Of a DNA stretch of 64,000 bases, positions 33,285-42,532 are shown piece after piece. The stretch's first letter is position 1, and each line of letters opens with the position of its first letter. The notes below the pieces were generated by a model, which saw only the letters and a program-made list of their open reading frames with translations, searched no databases and was not told where the DNA came from. The DNA comes from Caryophanales bacterium (GTDB lineage: Bacteria; Bacillota_I; Bacilli_A; Izemoplasmatales; UBA1188): positions 1 through 64,000 of the forward strand of contig JAEEXP010000002.1 of assembly GCA_016287865.1 (NCBI GenBank), read 5' to 3'. Made by a program: the position numbers and the translations under genes.

Positions 33285-34190
33285 ATGAAAAGAAAATTAA
33301 TTAATATATTCTCAATTATCGCGCTTGTAGCAGTAACTTTATCACTCGTATCTTGCTACGCATCTAAACCTGGTACTTTAAAACAATTAGTTGGTACATA
33401 TGAATTAACTAAATATACACTAAGTAATTCAAATGATAATTCAGATCCTGAAGCTAATGATCAAATAAAGAAAGAAGGAATCGTTGCGTATTTAGTTATA
33501 AAAGATGATGGCACAGGTTTTTATGCTTATAAATCAAGTAGTGAAGCATTAAGAGTTGAAGCTATCAAAGTTAAATATGTATATGATGAAGAAGAAACAA
33601 ATAAAGTAAAAGAAATTAGTTTTACTAATGGCCAAGAAACATCTGGTAAAGATGTTCCTGGATGTGGATATGAAACATTAGGTTTATACTTCAAACTATT
33701 TAAGAAGACTTTAAACCAATCTCATCCTGCAGTATTCGGAAAGAAGACATCTACATCAGTTACTTATACTAAAGTATCTTCTAAGTCAGACTTATCATAT
33801 GTTGAAAAGAAGATGGGTAAATTACCTGAAGTATTACCATTCATCCTTAATGGACTTACTGGTAACTATGTATTAACTTATGATAACCAAAATCTTTATG
33901 AATACTATATCGTATCATTAGATACTGCTACTATGAAAGCTACAGCTAACTATCGTTTAAAATCATCTACTCAAAATGTTAAAGTAGAAAATCAAGTTTT
34001 CACTGTAGAATATAAGACAGGCGAAACTGAGAATTATCTCGAAATCAAGGTTGGAGATTACACACTAATTAGAAGACAAGGTGCTAATGGTCAATTCGTT
34101 AACGTTCTTGACTTAAAAGTTGATGAGTTCACTAATTATTACAACAAAGATTCTAGAAGTGTAAACGAGATTATTAATACTTATAACTAG
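33285..34190 (+). CDS. Lipoprotein of unknown function
   Basis: A 301-residue lipoprotein. AAAGGAGGGAATTATT precedes the ATG, and the signal peptide ends TLSLVSC. The mature part consists of two similar-looking beta-rich halves. TLKQLVGTYELTKYT (about residue 32) and LTGNYVLTYDNQNLYEYYIVS (about residue 190) each open a barrel-like segment, reminiscent of lipocalin-type lipoproteins with a GTYxLxxY start, but I cannot assign a family. It has its own promoter (33224) and terminator (34211). It is the first of three consecutive lipoprotein genes. Confidence 0.7.
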   Translation: MKRKLINIFSIIALVAVTLSLVSCYASKPGTLKQLVGTYELTKYTLSNSNDNSDPEANDQIKKEGIVAYLVIKDDGTGFYAYKSSSEALRVEAIKVKYVYDEEETNKVKEISFTNGQETSGKDVPGCGYETLGLYFKLFKKTLNQSHPAVFGKKTSTSVTYTKVSSKSDLSYVEKKMGKLPEVLPFILNGLTGNYVLTYDNQNLYEYYIVSLDTATMKATANYRLKSSTQNVKVENQVFTVEYKTGETENYLEIKVGDYTLIRRQGANGQFVNVLDLKVDEFTNYYNKDSRSVNEIINTYN

Positions 34191-34210
34191 ACTTAAAAAT
34201 CTATAATATA

Positions 34211-34250
34211 AGCGAGCAAAATTGCTCGCTTTTATTTTCCTTTTTTTCTA
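34211..34250 (+). terminator. Intrinsic terminator
   Basis: The perfect stem AGCGAGCAA / TTGCTCGCT is followed by TTTATTTTCCTTTTTTT. Confidence 0.9.
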
Positions 34251-34251
34251 C

Positions 34252-34274
34252 CCTTTACATTTATGTAAAGGAGG
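34252..34274 (+). promoter_or_regulatory. Hairpin masking a Shine-Dalgarno sequence
   Basis: CCTTTACAT (34252-34260) and ATGTAAAGG (34263-34271) form a perfect 9-bp stem with a two-base loop. The 3' arm covers the AAAGG of the AAAGGAGG site (34267-34274) that serves an in-frame GTG at 34284, 45 bases before the likely lipoprotein start. Confidence 0.5.
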
Positions 34275-34328
34275 AGTAAACTAGTGTTAGTGAAATATTT
34301 TAATTTTATTAAAAAAGGGAGAAAAAAC

Positions 34329-34973
34329 ATGAAAAACAAATTATTATCAGTGATGTTTGTTTTACTTGCTTTAGTTCTACTTGTTGGTTGTGAAAAGAAG
34401 ACTCAACCTCAAACAAAGAAACAAGGAAATGAATCATCACAAGTAGTTAATGGTGGAAGCCAAACACAAAAGGGTGATGCTACTACTAAACCAGTAGCAA
34501 AACAAGAAGTAGTTATTACTTTAAGTGCTTCAGATTTCGGTGATGCAGCAACTGAAGAAATTACCGACTATGTTCAAAAGAACATTGAAAAGAATGGCGT
34601 TGGATTCTACGCACACAGTATTATCCGTAGCAGTTACTTACAAGTAGGTGTTGCAAAAGTAAAGAAAGGAGTAATTACAAGACAACCTTCTGTAATTATG
34701 AATACAACTGCTAAGAAAGTTGTAAAGATTGAAATTACTGTTGATGCTGCAAATCAAAACTTTGACGGTAAGATTTTAGTATTTGGTTTCAATGAAGCTA
34801 TTGCTGATTTTGAAGCATTTGCTGCTAAAGGATTAACACCTGTTGAAACTATTCAACTCGCTTCAGGAACAACTACTTATACATATACATTTACTGCAGA
34901 CTATAATTTCTTTGCAATTAGTCCATCTGACAGATTCTTAGCATTAGCTCAACTCAAAGTAACATTTGAATAA
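34329..34973 (+). CDS. Lipoprotein, stand-alone paralogue of the M6 protease N-domain
   Basis: A 214-residue lipoprotein; the signal peptide ends LVLLVGC, followed by a Gln/Ser/Thr-rich linker. Residues about 60-214 are homologous to residues about 58-205 of the next protein, the M6 metalloprotease. Shared are an ASDF start, a YAHxI segment, MNxTAxKxVKxIxV, a GFxEA loop and a TYxYxFxxxxxFFA strand. I chose ATG 34329, after AAGGGAGAAAAAAC, because it gives a normal-length signal peptide. A GTG at 34284 with a stronger but hairpin-masked ribosome site would add 15 residues. Function is unknown; the domain could bind a shared surface ligand. Confidence 0.7.
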   Translation: MKNKLLSVMFVLLALVLLVGCEKKTQPQTKKQGNESSQVVNGGSQTQKGDATTKPVAKQEVVITLSASDFGDAATEEITDYVQKNIEKNGVGFYAHSIIRSSYLQVGVAKVKKGVITRQPSVIMNTTAKKVVKIEITVDAANQNFDGKILVFGFNEAIADFEAFAAKGLTPVETIQLASGTTTYTYTFTADYNFFAISPSDRFLALAQLKVTFE

Positions 34974-34984
34974 AAATGAAAACA

Positions 34985-35024
34985 AAGTAAGGATAACAAT
35001 AAATTGTTAATCCTTACTTTTTTC
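34985..35024 (+). terminator. Intrinsic terminator
   Basis: The 16-bp stem AAGTAAGGATAACAAT / TTGTTAATCCTTACTT with a short loop is followed by TTTT. Confidence 0.85.
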
Positions 35025-35105
35025 TTTACTTTTTATACTTGTGGGTATATAATAAACTCACGTTTAAAATGTAATTTTAAAAGAAATTAATAAAAGGAGT
35101 TATAT

Positions 35106-38100
35106 ATGTTAAAGAAGTTATTAAGCGTGTTTCTTTGCTTAACAGCAGTTTTCTTTTTAGCATCATGCGATAAGAAAACTAAGCCTACAAAGAATAATGG
35201 CAACGAAACAACAACAACACAAAATGGCAGTGGCTCACAAACTCAAGGTTATGGTTCTGAAACTCAAACTAAAGAACAAACTGTTGAGCACACATTTGCT
35301 GCCTCAGACTTTAGAACAACTGGATCTACATACACAGATCTTACAGTTACTAAAGATGGAGTTGAATATTATGCACATATTATCGTTGATGGTGGTAAAC
35401 TTCAATTCCGTGCACCAAAACCTGATCAAAACAAAGAAGGTGCTGTATTAATGAATAAAACTGCTGGAAAAGCAGTTAAGTCTATCACAGTAGTAACAAG
35501 TGATAAACCATATGGAGAAAGAACTCTAGATTTCTATGGTTTTGATGAAGCATTTGATGGTATTGATTCATTTGAGGGCGCAGGACTTGAACCACTTGGT
35601 TCAATTACTATCACAGCTGCTGGTACTTATACATACGAATTTGAAAGTTCACATTTATTCTTTGCTTTCGCAGTATCAGGCGGAGCTCAAAAGTTCGATA
35701 GTATTAAAGTTGTATATGGCGGTGAAGTTAAACCTGTTGAAGTTAAGCCAGCTGATGAAGCTTTAAACACAGCTCTTCAAGCTCTTCAATCATTAACTAA
35801 TTATAAACTTCACTATGCTTATAAAGGTACTGGAGATTTTGCTGATTATCCACTAGATGTTACTCTTTATTTCAAAGGCGATGAAAATGATTCAATTATG
35901 GTTGAAACTACAGAAGAAGACTGGCTCTCTGGTGAAACTTATCCAGTAACTTATTATTACTTCATTAAAGACCTTATTGAATATGTTGAGTTTGAATATG
36001 TAGAATCAGATGAAGAATTTGATTATGGTGATATTGATTGGAGTGATTTCTTAACAAGAAGAAATGCTAATGATGATACTGAAGAATCAAATTGGGTATA
36101 TGTTACTAGTGAAAATGCAGATTTTGATCAATATTACTATGCGTTAAATATTCCAGAGATTGATTTTGATGTTTTAACTTATACTGATTTTGAAAAGATT
36201 GGTGATAATAAATATAGATTAAGCTCAACTAAGATTGATACTGTTTCTGATGATTTCTTCTGTGGAAACGGTAATCTTGAAGGTGATGATACTGACGCTT
36301 ATGGTGATTCATATCACTATGTAACTACTGAAACTTATAAGAGTTTTGAAGTTACTATTGCTGATGGCAATGTATCTAAGATTATCGTTAAATCTAATTA
36401 TACAGAAGTAGATACATATAGTGATGGTGATGAAACATATACTGGTTCATTCACTTATACAATTGAGTTCTCTGAAATTGGTAAAGTTAACTTCACTATT
36501 CCAGAAGCTACAGAATACGTAGGACCAGCTGAAGAAGCTAAAGTTGCTAATGTTTATGAACTCGAAGATGGCGCAAGTGTATCTTTAGCTGCATATGTAA
36601 ATGGTGTTAACACAGCTGAAAAAGTACTTTATGTATGTGATGAAACTGGTTCAATCGCACTTCATTATGATACTCTTGAAACAGTTCCAGCAGTTGGAAA
36701 GATTGTTGAATTCACAGCTACAGTTAAAGTAACTGGTAAACTCTATGAACTCGTATTAACTGAACTTACAATTGATGAAGAAGAAGCAACTTCAATGATC
36801 GGTTATGAAGTTGAAACACTCGAAGATAAAGATGAAACTTACGCTGGTGAAATTATTAACCTCAACTTCGCTATAGTTAAGGAATATGATTTAACAAATA
36901 AACAAATTGTATTTACTACAATCGGTGGTAAAGATATCTCATTAGTATTTGGTGAAGAAGATATGAGCCAAATTGCAACTATCTTCAGAACAGATGACCC
37001 AGTTGGTAAGGCTGTTAGTCTTAAGAATGTTGCTGTTTCATTATCTGGCGATGATTTCATTTTAAGACTTACAGATATAACTTCATACGAATATTCTAAT
37101 GGTCTTAAGACAAATGCTAAAGATATCACAGTTGAATATGATACAGCTATTAAAGATGCACTTGCTGATTTAGTTGTAACATTCTATCAAGATGGTGTTA
37201 AGACAGTCCTTGATGCTGGAGACTATGCAATTGATGATACAGAATATAGAAGAACAAAACCTGGAACATACACAATCATTCTTTCTAAGGGTGATCAAAC
37301 TGCTAAAGTATACGTTCAAGTTAAACTTCCAGAAGGTAAAGTTGATGAATTTACTGAAGATCAAGGTAAGGGTGTTAAATACGCTACTGAAAGATATGGT
37401 GTAAACGTAGGTCTTCCATCTGAAGGTAATGTAAATGTGCTTGTTATTCCAGTTATGTTCACAAATTCACCAGAAAATCTTAAGACTGGTTATAAAGAAC
37501 TCCTTGAAAAAGGATTCAATGGAACTAGTGAAGCTACTGGTTGGGAATCTTTAAGATCATATTATCAAAAAGTATCTTATGGTAAATTAAACTTCACTGC
37601 TACAGTTCTTGATGCATTCATTACTGGTGAAGCTTACCACTTATCTGAAAAAGATTATGAAGAAGGTTATCTTGAAGGATTTGATGCTTTAGATTATAAA
37701 TATTTAGCTAGAGCTATCGCATACTACGATACAACTATTGATTACACTCAATATGATGCTAATAATGATGGTTATATTGATTGCGTATATATGATTTATC
37801 TTGCTCCATATTCAACAAGCGAAGACGCAATGGATTTATGGTGGGCATATACATATGAATACTATGAATCAGGCGAAGAATCTAAATTTGATGGTAAAGC
37901 AATTGATGTATATATGTGGTTAAGTATTGGTTTCTTCACTGAAGAATTAACTGATGATTATGGCCAAGTTCTTGAAAAACAACCAATAGTAAACGCTGAA
38001 ACTGTTATTCATGAAACTGGTCACGCTTTAGGTCTTGATGACTACTATGACTATAATGGTGAAGATAACATTGAAACAGGTGGATTTGGTGGTGGTATCA

Positions 38101-38666
38101 TGATGGATACAAACGTTGGTGATCATGATGCATTCTCTAAAGCATTACTTGGCTGGATTAACCCAACTATCGTAATCAATAAAGACGCTGAATTAACTAT
38201 TGAATCATTAGCTAAAGTTGATGAAGCTGATATCAACAAGAAAGCAATCTTTATCGCTAAAGACTTTAATGGTATATACTATAATGAATTCTATATTATC
38301 TACCTTTACCCTACAACAGGTGTAAATGAAATGATGAAAGGTAATAGTGGCCTTCCAACTGAAACTGGTGTAATGATTCTTCATGTTGTTGCTAATCCTA
38401 AATCTGATAATTCATCAATTACTTCAATTTGGGATGTTACAGAAGCTCATAATGGTAACCCAAGCAATATGCTTATTACAGTAGTAGAAGCTGATGGTGA
38501 TGGTTCTATTGCTAAGAATCAATATTTAGATAATAGTGATTTATGGAAAGCAAACGGCAAACTTGAAGGTATTAAGTGGGCTGATGGATCTAACGCTGGA
38601 TTCACAGTTGAAGTTAAAACTTTAACTAATGGTGAAGCTACAGTCGTTATCGATTTTGCTGAATAA
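35106..38666 (+). CDS. Large lipoprotein with M6-type metalloprotease domain
   Basis: An 1186-residue cell-surface protease. The signal peptide ends FFLASC, then a Thr/Gln/Ser linker. Residues 58-205 match the preceding small lipoprotein. A beta-rich lipoprotein-like region (about 215-470), an OB-like domain (about 475-660) and an Ig-like domain (about 660-750) follow. The catalytic part (about 755-1186) begins LPSEGNVNVLVIPVMFTNSP and contains HETGHALGLDDYYD (H969, E970, H973, D979), the HExxHxxGxxD zinc motif of immune-inhibitor-A/M6-like peptidases. DANNDGYIDCVYMIYLAPYS is a dockerin-like calcium loop, common just before the active site in this family. Substrate is presumably host or community protein. 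Confidence 0.88.
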   Translation: MLKKLLSVFLCLTAVFFLASCDKKTKPTKNNGNETTTTQNGSGSQTQGYGSETQTKEQTVEHTFAASDFRTTGSTYTDLTVTKDGVEYYAHIIVDGGKLQFRAPKPDQNKEGAVLMNKTAGKAVKSITVVTSDKPYGERTLDFYGFDEAFDGIDSFEGAGLEPLGSITITAAGTYTYEFESSHLFFAFAVSGGAQKFDSIKVVYGGEVKPVEVKPADEALNTALQALQSLTNYKLHYAYKGTGDFADYPLDVTLYFKGDENDSIMVETTEEDWLSGETYPVTYYYFIKDLIEYVEFEYVESDEEFDYGDIDWSDFLTRRNANDDTEESNWVYVTSENADFDQYYYALNIPEIDFDVLTYTDFEKIGDNKYRLSSTKIDTVSDDFFCGNGNLEGDDTDAYGDSYHYVTTETYKSFEVTIADGNVSKIIVKSNYTEVDTYSDGDETYTGSFTYTIEFSEIGKVNFTIPEATEYVGPAEEAKVANVYELEDGASVSLAAYVNGVNTAEKVLYVCDETGSIALHYDTLETVPAVGKIVEFTATVKVTGKLYELVLTELTIDEEEATSMIGYEVETLEDKDETYAGEIINLNFAIVKEYDLTNKQIVFTTIGGKDISLVFGEEDMSQIATIFRTDDPVGKAVSLKNVAVSLSGDDFILRLTDITSYEYSNGLKTNAKDITVEYDTAIKDALADLVVTFYQDGVKTVLDAGDYAIDDTEYRRTKPGTYTIILSKGDQTAKVYVQVKLPEGKVDEFTEDQGKGVKYATERYGVNVGLPSEGNVNVLVIPVMFTNSPENLKTGYKELLEKGFNGTSEATGWESLRSYYQKVSYGKLNFTATVLDAFITGEAYHLSEKDYEEGYLEGFDALDYKYLARAIAYYDTTIDYTQYDANNDGYIDCVYMIYLAPYSTSEDAMDLWWAYTYEYYESGEESKFDGKAIDVYMWLSIGFFTEELTDDYGQVLEKQPIVNAETVIHETGHALGLDDYYDYNGEDNIETGGFGGGIMMDTNVGDHDAFSKALLGWINPTIVINKDAELTIESLAKVDEADINKKAIFIAKDFNGIYYNEFYIIYLYPTTGVNEMMKGNSGLPTETGVMILHVVANPKSDNSSITSIWDVTEAHNGNPSNMLITVVEADGDGSIAKNQYLDNSDLWKANGKLEGIKWADGSNAGFTVEVKTLTNGEATVVIDFAE

Positions 38667-38683
38667 TTAATAAATTAATTATA

Positions 38684-38716
38684 AAGGCTCTAGACAATCT
38701 AGAGCCTTTTCTTTTT
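38684..38716 (+). terminator. Intrinsic terminator
   Basis: The perfect stem AAAGGCTCTAGA / TCTAGAGCCTTTT with a CAA loop is followed by CTTTTT. Confidence 0.9.
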
Positions 38717-38777
38717 GAGCATATTTCTTGGCTAAAATCTATTATTTGCTATAATTAGAATAAAATTAGGGGGACAT

Positions 38778-39725
38778 ATGAAATATAATAATTCTATTCT
38801 AGAGTTGGTGGGTAATACTCCACTCGTTAAATTAAATAACATTATAGAAGCATTTAACCTAAAAGCGAATCTTTACGCAAAAGTAGAAGCTTTTAATCCA
38901 GCTGGTTCAGTTAAAGATAGAGCTGCCCTTCAAATGATTGAAGATTTAGAAAAAGAAGGAATTATAAATCAAGATACATTATTAATAGAACCAACCTCAG
39001 GAAACACCGGAATTGGCCTTGCGTTTATTTCAAACTATAAAGGATATAACTTAACAGTTGTTATGCCTGATAGTATGAGTAAAGAACGTATTGATTTTAT
39101 GAGATCATATGGTGCAAATGTAGTATTAACTCCTGGAATTAATGGTATGCCTGGTGCTATTAGAAAAGCTAAAGAGATTAATGAGGCAAATCCTAATTCA
39201 ATAATTGTTGGTCAATTCGTTAATGAATCAAATCCTAAAGCACACTACCTTCATACAGCTCCAGAAATCTATGAAGCCCTTGATGGAAAAGTAGATGCTT
39301 TAGTTGCTGGTATTGGAACTGGTGGAACTATTACTGGTATTGGTCACTTCTTAAAAGAAAAAGATGAAAATATCAGAGTAATTGGTGTTGAACCAGAAGC
39401 ATCTCCAGTTCTTACTAAAGGATATTCAGGAAAACATGTAATTCAAGGAATTGGTGCTGGATTTATTCCAGAAATACTTGATAAAGATGTAATTGATGAA
39501 GTTATTGATGTCCCAAATGAAAGTGCACTCAAAACTACTCTCTTACTTTCAAGAGCCGAATCAATTCTTGCGGGTATTTCATCTGGTGCTGCATTATATG
39601 CCGCAATTCAAGTTGCTAAAAGAGATGAATTTAAGGGAAAGAATGTTGTAGTTATATTACCTGATAATGGAGATAGATATATGTCTAGTGGCGTATATCT
39701 AGATAAAGAAGAGGAAGAATCTTAA
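38778..39725 (+). CDS. cysK: Cysteine synthase (O-acetylserine sulfhydrylase)
   Basis: A 315-residue PLP-dependent enzyme that makes cysteine from O-acetylserine and sulfide. NPAGSVKDRAAL contains the PLP lysine, TSGNTGIGL the substrate/phosphate loop, GIGTGGTITGIG the PLP-phosphate loop and SSGAALYAAI the late active-site Ser. LVGNTPLVKL at the N-terminus is the family signature. No heme-binding or CBS extension is present. A ribosome site AGGGGGACAT precedes the ATG. It is a single gene; no serine acetyltransferase is adjacent. The 3' end overlaps a bidirectional terminator. Confidence 0.93.
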   Translation: MKYNNSILELVGNTPLVKLNNIIEAFNLKANLYAKVEAFNPAGSVKDRAALQMIEDLEKEGIINQDTLLIEPTSGNTGIGLAFISNYKGYNLTVVMPDSMSKERIDFMRSYGANVVLTPGINGMPGAIRKAKEINEANPNSIIVGQFVNESNPKAHYLHTAPEIYEALDGKVDALVAGIGTGGTITGIGHFLKEKDENIRVIGVEPEASPVLTKGYSGKHVIQGIGAGFIPEILDKDVIDEVIDVPNESALKTTLLLSRAESILAGISSGAALYAAIQVAKRDEFKGKNVVVILPDNGDRYMSSGVYLDKEEEES

Positions 39726-39745
39726 TTGATTCTCCCTCTTTTTAA
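39709..39745. terminator. Terminator between cysK and the methyltransferase gene
   Basis: The stem AAGAGG-AAGAATC / GATTCT-CCCTCTT overlaps the last cysK codons and is followed by TTTTT. Confidence 0.8.
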
Positions 39746-40915
39746 TTATCTTTTATTTATTTGAAGTACATAGAATTTTAAGTATTGTGTTTCATCACTT
39801 AAAAGAAGTGAAGGATGATCTGGTGCTTGAGATTTAATTTCAATGCATCTAGCATTTACTTTAGCTTCTCTAGCTGAATCTATTAACATCTTACTAAATA
39901 ATACTGGAGTAATGAAATGGCTACAAGAAGAAGATATTAATATTCCTCCTTCATTAAGTAATTTCATGGCGAGGATATTAATATCTTTATATCCTCTTAA
40001 GGCATCGCTAACTTCACTAACTGATTTAGTAAAGGCAGGTGGGTCTAAGACTATCACATCAAATTTAGTCCCATCTTTCTTAAAGTCTCTTAATACTTTA
40101 AATACATCTCCAGTAATAGTGTCTATATTATTGAATCCGTTTAGTTTAGCGTTTTCTTTAACGTTTTCTATGGCGCGTTCTGAGATATCTACCGCAGTAA
40201 CTTTAAGCGCGTTTGTACAAGCGTTTAAAGAGAATCCTCCACTATTACTGAAACAATCAAGCACAGTTTTACCTTTAGTATATCTTCTTAAAGCTAATCT
40301 ATTGTCTTTTTGATCTAAGAAGTAACCAGTCTTTTGACCTTCTTTAATATGAACTGAAAGTTTTAAACCATTCTCAGTAATAATAACGCTATCAGGTACT
40401 TCACCATATAAAGTTGACTCAATAGATTTAAGACCTTCTTTAGTTCTTAAATTCTCTTCACATCTCTCATATATTCCTTTAGGATTAAATAATTCTATAA
40501 TTGATTCAACTATTATATCTTTCTTTAAATCCATTCCTAGCGAAGATATTTCAATCACATATACATCCTCATATTTATCAATGATAAGACCTGGAAGAGC
40601 GTCAGCTTCACTAAATACCATTCTATAGGCAGAACTTAAGCCTAAGCTAACTCTAAAGTCATTAGCTTTTTTAATTCTTTCTTTAAATAATTCTTTAGAA
40701 TCATCTTCATCTTTATTTAAGAATAATCTAACTAAAACCTTTGATAAATGATTAATATAACCTTTACCTAGGAATTTATCGTCAAATGAATAAACTTCTG
40801 CGAGAGAGCCATTTTTATCTTTATTCTCAACTCGAAGTACTTCATTCGCATAGATAGTGTTAGATCCACTTATTATTCTTTTTTCTTCATTCTTTTTTAA
40901 GATTACTTTATACAT
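39746..40915 (-). CDS. Class I SAM-dependent rRNA methyltransferase (RlmI-like)
   Basis: A 389-residue protein laid out like RlmI, which makes m5C in 23S rRNA. It has an N-terminal PUA RNA-binding domain (about 1-75), a middle RNA-binding region containing GQKTGYFLDQKDNR, and a Rossmann methyltransferase domain. TVLDCFSNSGGFSLNA is the SAM-binding motif I, VTAVDISERAIE motif II and VIVLDPPAFTKS motif IV. ISSSCSHFI gives the late Cys of m5C enzymes. AGGTGATATT precedes the ATG at 40915. It is transcribed convergently with cysK and divergently from the membrane HExxH gene. Confidence 0.85.
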   Translation of the reverse strand: MYKVILKKNEEKRIISGSNTIYANEVLRVENKDKNGSLAEVYSFDDKFLGKGYINHLSKVLVRLFLNKDEDDSKELFKERIKKANDFRVSLGLSSAYRMVFSEADALPGLIIDKYEDVYVIEISSLGMDLKKDIIVESIIELFNPKGIYERCEENLRTKEGLKSIESTLYGEVPDSVIITENGLKLSVHIKEGQKTGYFLDQKDNRLALRRYTKGKTVLDCFSNSGGFSLNACTNALKVTAVDISERAIENVKENAKLNGFNNIDTITGDVFKVLRDFKKDGTKFDVIVLDPPAFTKSVSEVSDALRGYKDINILAMKLLNEGGILISSSCSHFITPVLFSKMLIDSAREAKVNARCIEIKSQAPDHPSLLLSDETQYLKFYVLQINKR

Positions 40916-40996
40916 AATATCACCTACTTTATTTTACCCTAAAATAAAGAGTTGAAACATATTATTTTCGATTATAATAATTAGTGAGGATTTAAA

Positions 40997-41806
40997 ATGG
41001 CTCAATTAATAATTAATTTTTTGTTTCAATTGTTTTATTATGTAGTCTTAATATTACTTATGGGTTTCGTTATTGGCCTTTTAAATAAATTATTTTATTC
41101 ATTACTTTATAATAATAGAGTGGTTTGTTTTATAACTGGTTTAATTGGTACACCTATTCACGAATTATCACATGCGTTAATGTGTATTATTTTTATGCAT
41201 AAAATAGAAGAAATGAGACTATATAGAATAAGTAATGATGGAGTCCTTGGATACGTTGATCATACATATAATAAGAAGAATATATATGCCGCATCAGGCA
41301 ACTATTTAATTGGTGCAGCACCAATTATAGTTGGAAGCGTTATTATATATTTACTTACTATCTTTCTTCTTAAAGATATGGGATTGGCTATTAATAATGA
41401 AGTTCATAATTTTGTATCATCTCCAATAAGTTTTAATAGTTTTTATATTCTAATAAAGACTACAACTATCAATCTTTTTACTTCATTTTCATTTTACTGG
41501 CAGTCACTTCTATATATATTTATAGTATTGTGTCTTGCCCTTCATATGAATTTATCTAATGCGGATATTAAATGCGCATTACTAGGGTTACCATTTTTAG
41601 TAGTTATATTAGCCCTAGTAAATGTCTTATTATATTATTTACTTGTGAACTGGTATGAACCATTCTTAAATATAATGTTTCTTGGAGGTTCATATCTCCT
41701 CGTTACTTTATTAATATCTTTATTATTCTCACTAGTATTAGTACTGTTTGCCTCATTAATTAGATTAATAATTGTGATACTTAAACCTAGAAATAAAAAT
41801 AGTTAA
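40997..41806 (+). CDS. Integral membrane protein with HExxH motif (M50-like)
   Basis: A 269-residue protein with about six predicted membrane segments (for example residues 8-30, 105-125, 160-185, 195-220 and 225-260). GTPIHELSHALMCIIF (HELSH around residues 56-60) lies at the edge of a membrane segment and is a zinc-metalloprotease motif as in intramembrane M50-type proteases and DUF3267-like proteins. A second metal ligand of the NxxPxxxxD type is not evident, so activity is uncertain. AGTGAGGATTTAAA precedes the ATG. No substrate or partner is encoded nearby. Confidence 0.65.
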   Translation: MAQLIINFLFQLFYYVVLILLMGFVIGLLNKLFYSLLYNNRVVCFITGLIGTPIHELSHALMCIIFMHKIEEMRLYRISNDGVLGYVDHTYNKKNIYAASGNYLIGAAPIIVGSVIIYLLTIFLLKDMGLAINNEVHNFVSSPISFNSFYILIKTTTINLFTSFSFYWQSLLYIFIVLCLALHMNLSNADIKCALLGLPFLVVILALVNVLLYYLLVNWYEPFLNIMFLGGSYLLVTLLISLLFSLVLVLFASLIRLIIVILKPRNKNS

Positions 41807-41865
41807 GCATAACTAACCACTATATTTTTAATATATGTTAGAATACATTATAAAATAAAATATAT

Positions 41866-41937
41866 ACATCTATAGTTAAATGGATATAACGTATCATTCC
41901 GGATGATAAGTTGTGGGTTCGACTCCTGCTAGATGTA
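41866..41937 (+). tRNA. tRNA-Arg (anticodon CCG)
   Basis: The acceptor ACATCTA pairs with TAGATGT and there is a D arm GTTA..TAAC. The anticodon stem TATCA/TGATA is perfect around TTCCGGA (anticodon CCG, reads CGG), and the T loop is TTCGACT. CCA is not encoded; the discriminator A is followed by TAA. The glutathione peroxidase gene starts 15 bases downstream. Confidence 0.93.
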
Positions 41938-41952
41938 TAATGGAGGAAAAAC

Positions 41953-42420
41953 ATGATTTATGATTTTGTAGTAAAACAAAAGGGTAGTGATGTATCATTA
42001 AGTGAATTTAAAGGCAAAGTATTATTAATCGTTAATACTGCGACTCGTTGTGGATTTACTCCTCAATACACAGGACTTGAAGCATTATATGAAAAATATA
42101 ATGAAAAGGGATTTGAAATTTTAGATTTCCCATGCAATCAATTCTTATTCCAAGCACCTGGATCAGATGAAGAGATTAATGAGTTCTGTTCACTTAACTA
42201 TAATACTAAATTCCCTAGATTCTCTAAGGTTAAAGTAAATGGTAAAGAAGAAGAACCACTATTTAGATTCTTAAAGGATAACGCTCCTGAAAATACAGGT
42301 AAGAATGTTAAATGGAACTTTACTAAATTCTTAGTAGATAGAAGTGGAAATGTTGTTCATAGATTTGAACCAACTGACACTCCTGAATCTATTGAAAAGA
42401 GTATCGAAGAATTATTATAA
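41953..42420 (+). CDS. Glutathione peroxidase family (thiol peroxidase)
   Basis: A 155-residue single-domain peroxidase with thioredoxin fold. NTATRCGFTPQYTGLE holds the peroxidatic Cys, FPCNQFLFQAPG the Gln and a second Cys, and KWNFTKFLVDRSGNV the Trp-Asn of the catalytic tetrad. Bacterial members with Cys instead of selenocysteine usually draw electrons from thioredoxin. The ribosome site TGGAGGAAAAAC overlaps the end of the tRNA-Arg trailer, so the gene is probably co-transcribed with the tRNA. It provides peroxide defence in an anaerobe that also encodes a hydrogenase. Confidence 0.93.
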   Translation: MIYDFVVKQKGSDVSLSEFKGKVLLIVNTATRCGFTPQYTGLEALYEKYNEKGFEILDFPCNQFLFQAPGSDEEINEFCSLNYNTKFPRFSKVKVNGKEEEPLFRFLKDNAPENTGKNVKWNFTKFLVDRSGNVVHRFEPTDTPESIEKSIEELL

Positions 42421-42452
42421 GAGATGGATTTAATCCATCTTTTATTTTTTTA
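42421..42452 (+). terminator. Intrinsic terminator
   Basis: The stem AGATGGATT / AATCCATCT begins immediately after the stop codon and is followed by TTTATTTTTTT. Confidence 0.85.
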
Positions 42453-42532
42453 TTATCCTAATTGAAAAAAGAAAAAGAGAGATTTATAATTTATGTGGAG
42501 TAACAATTTGTAGAAATATATTAGGAGGAAAA

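Noticed and set aside
35197-35766. Leucine-, methionine- and lysine-rich reading frames on the plus strand
   Set aside because: They overlap the protease gene in another frame, lack ribosome sites and have the composition expected of shadow frames.
41881-41940. Encoded CCA at the end of the second tRNA-Arg
   Set aside because: After the discriminator A the sequence is TAATGG; CCA must be added enzymatically.
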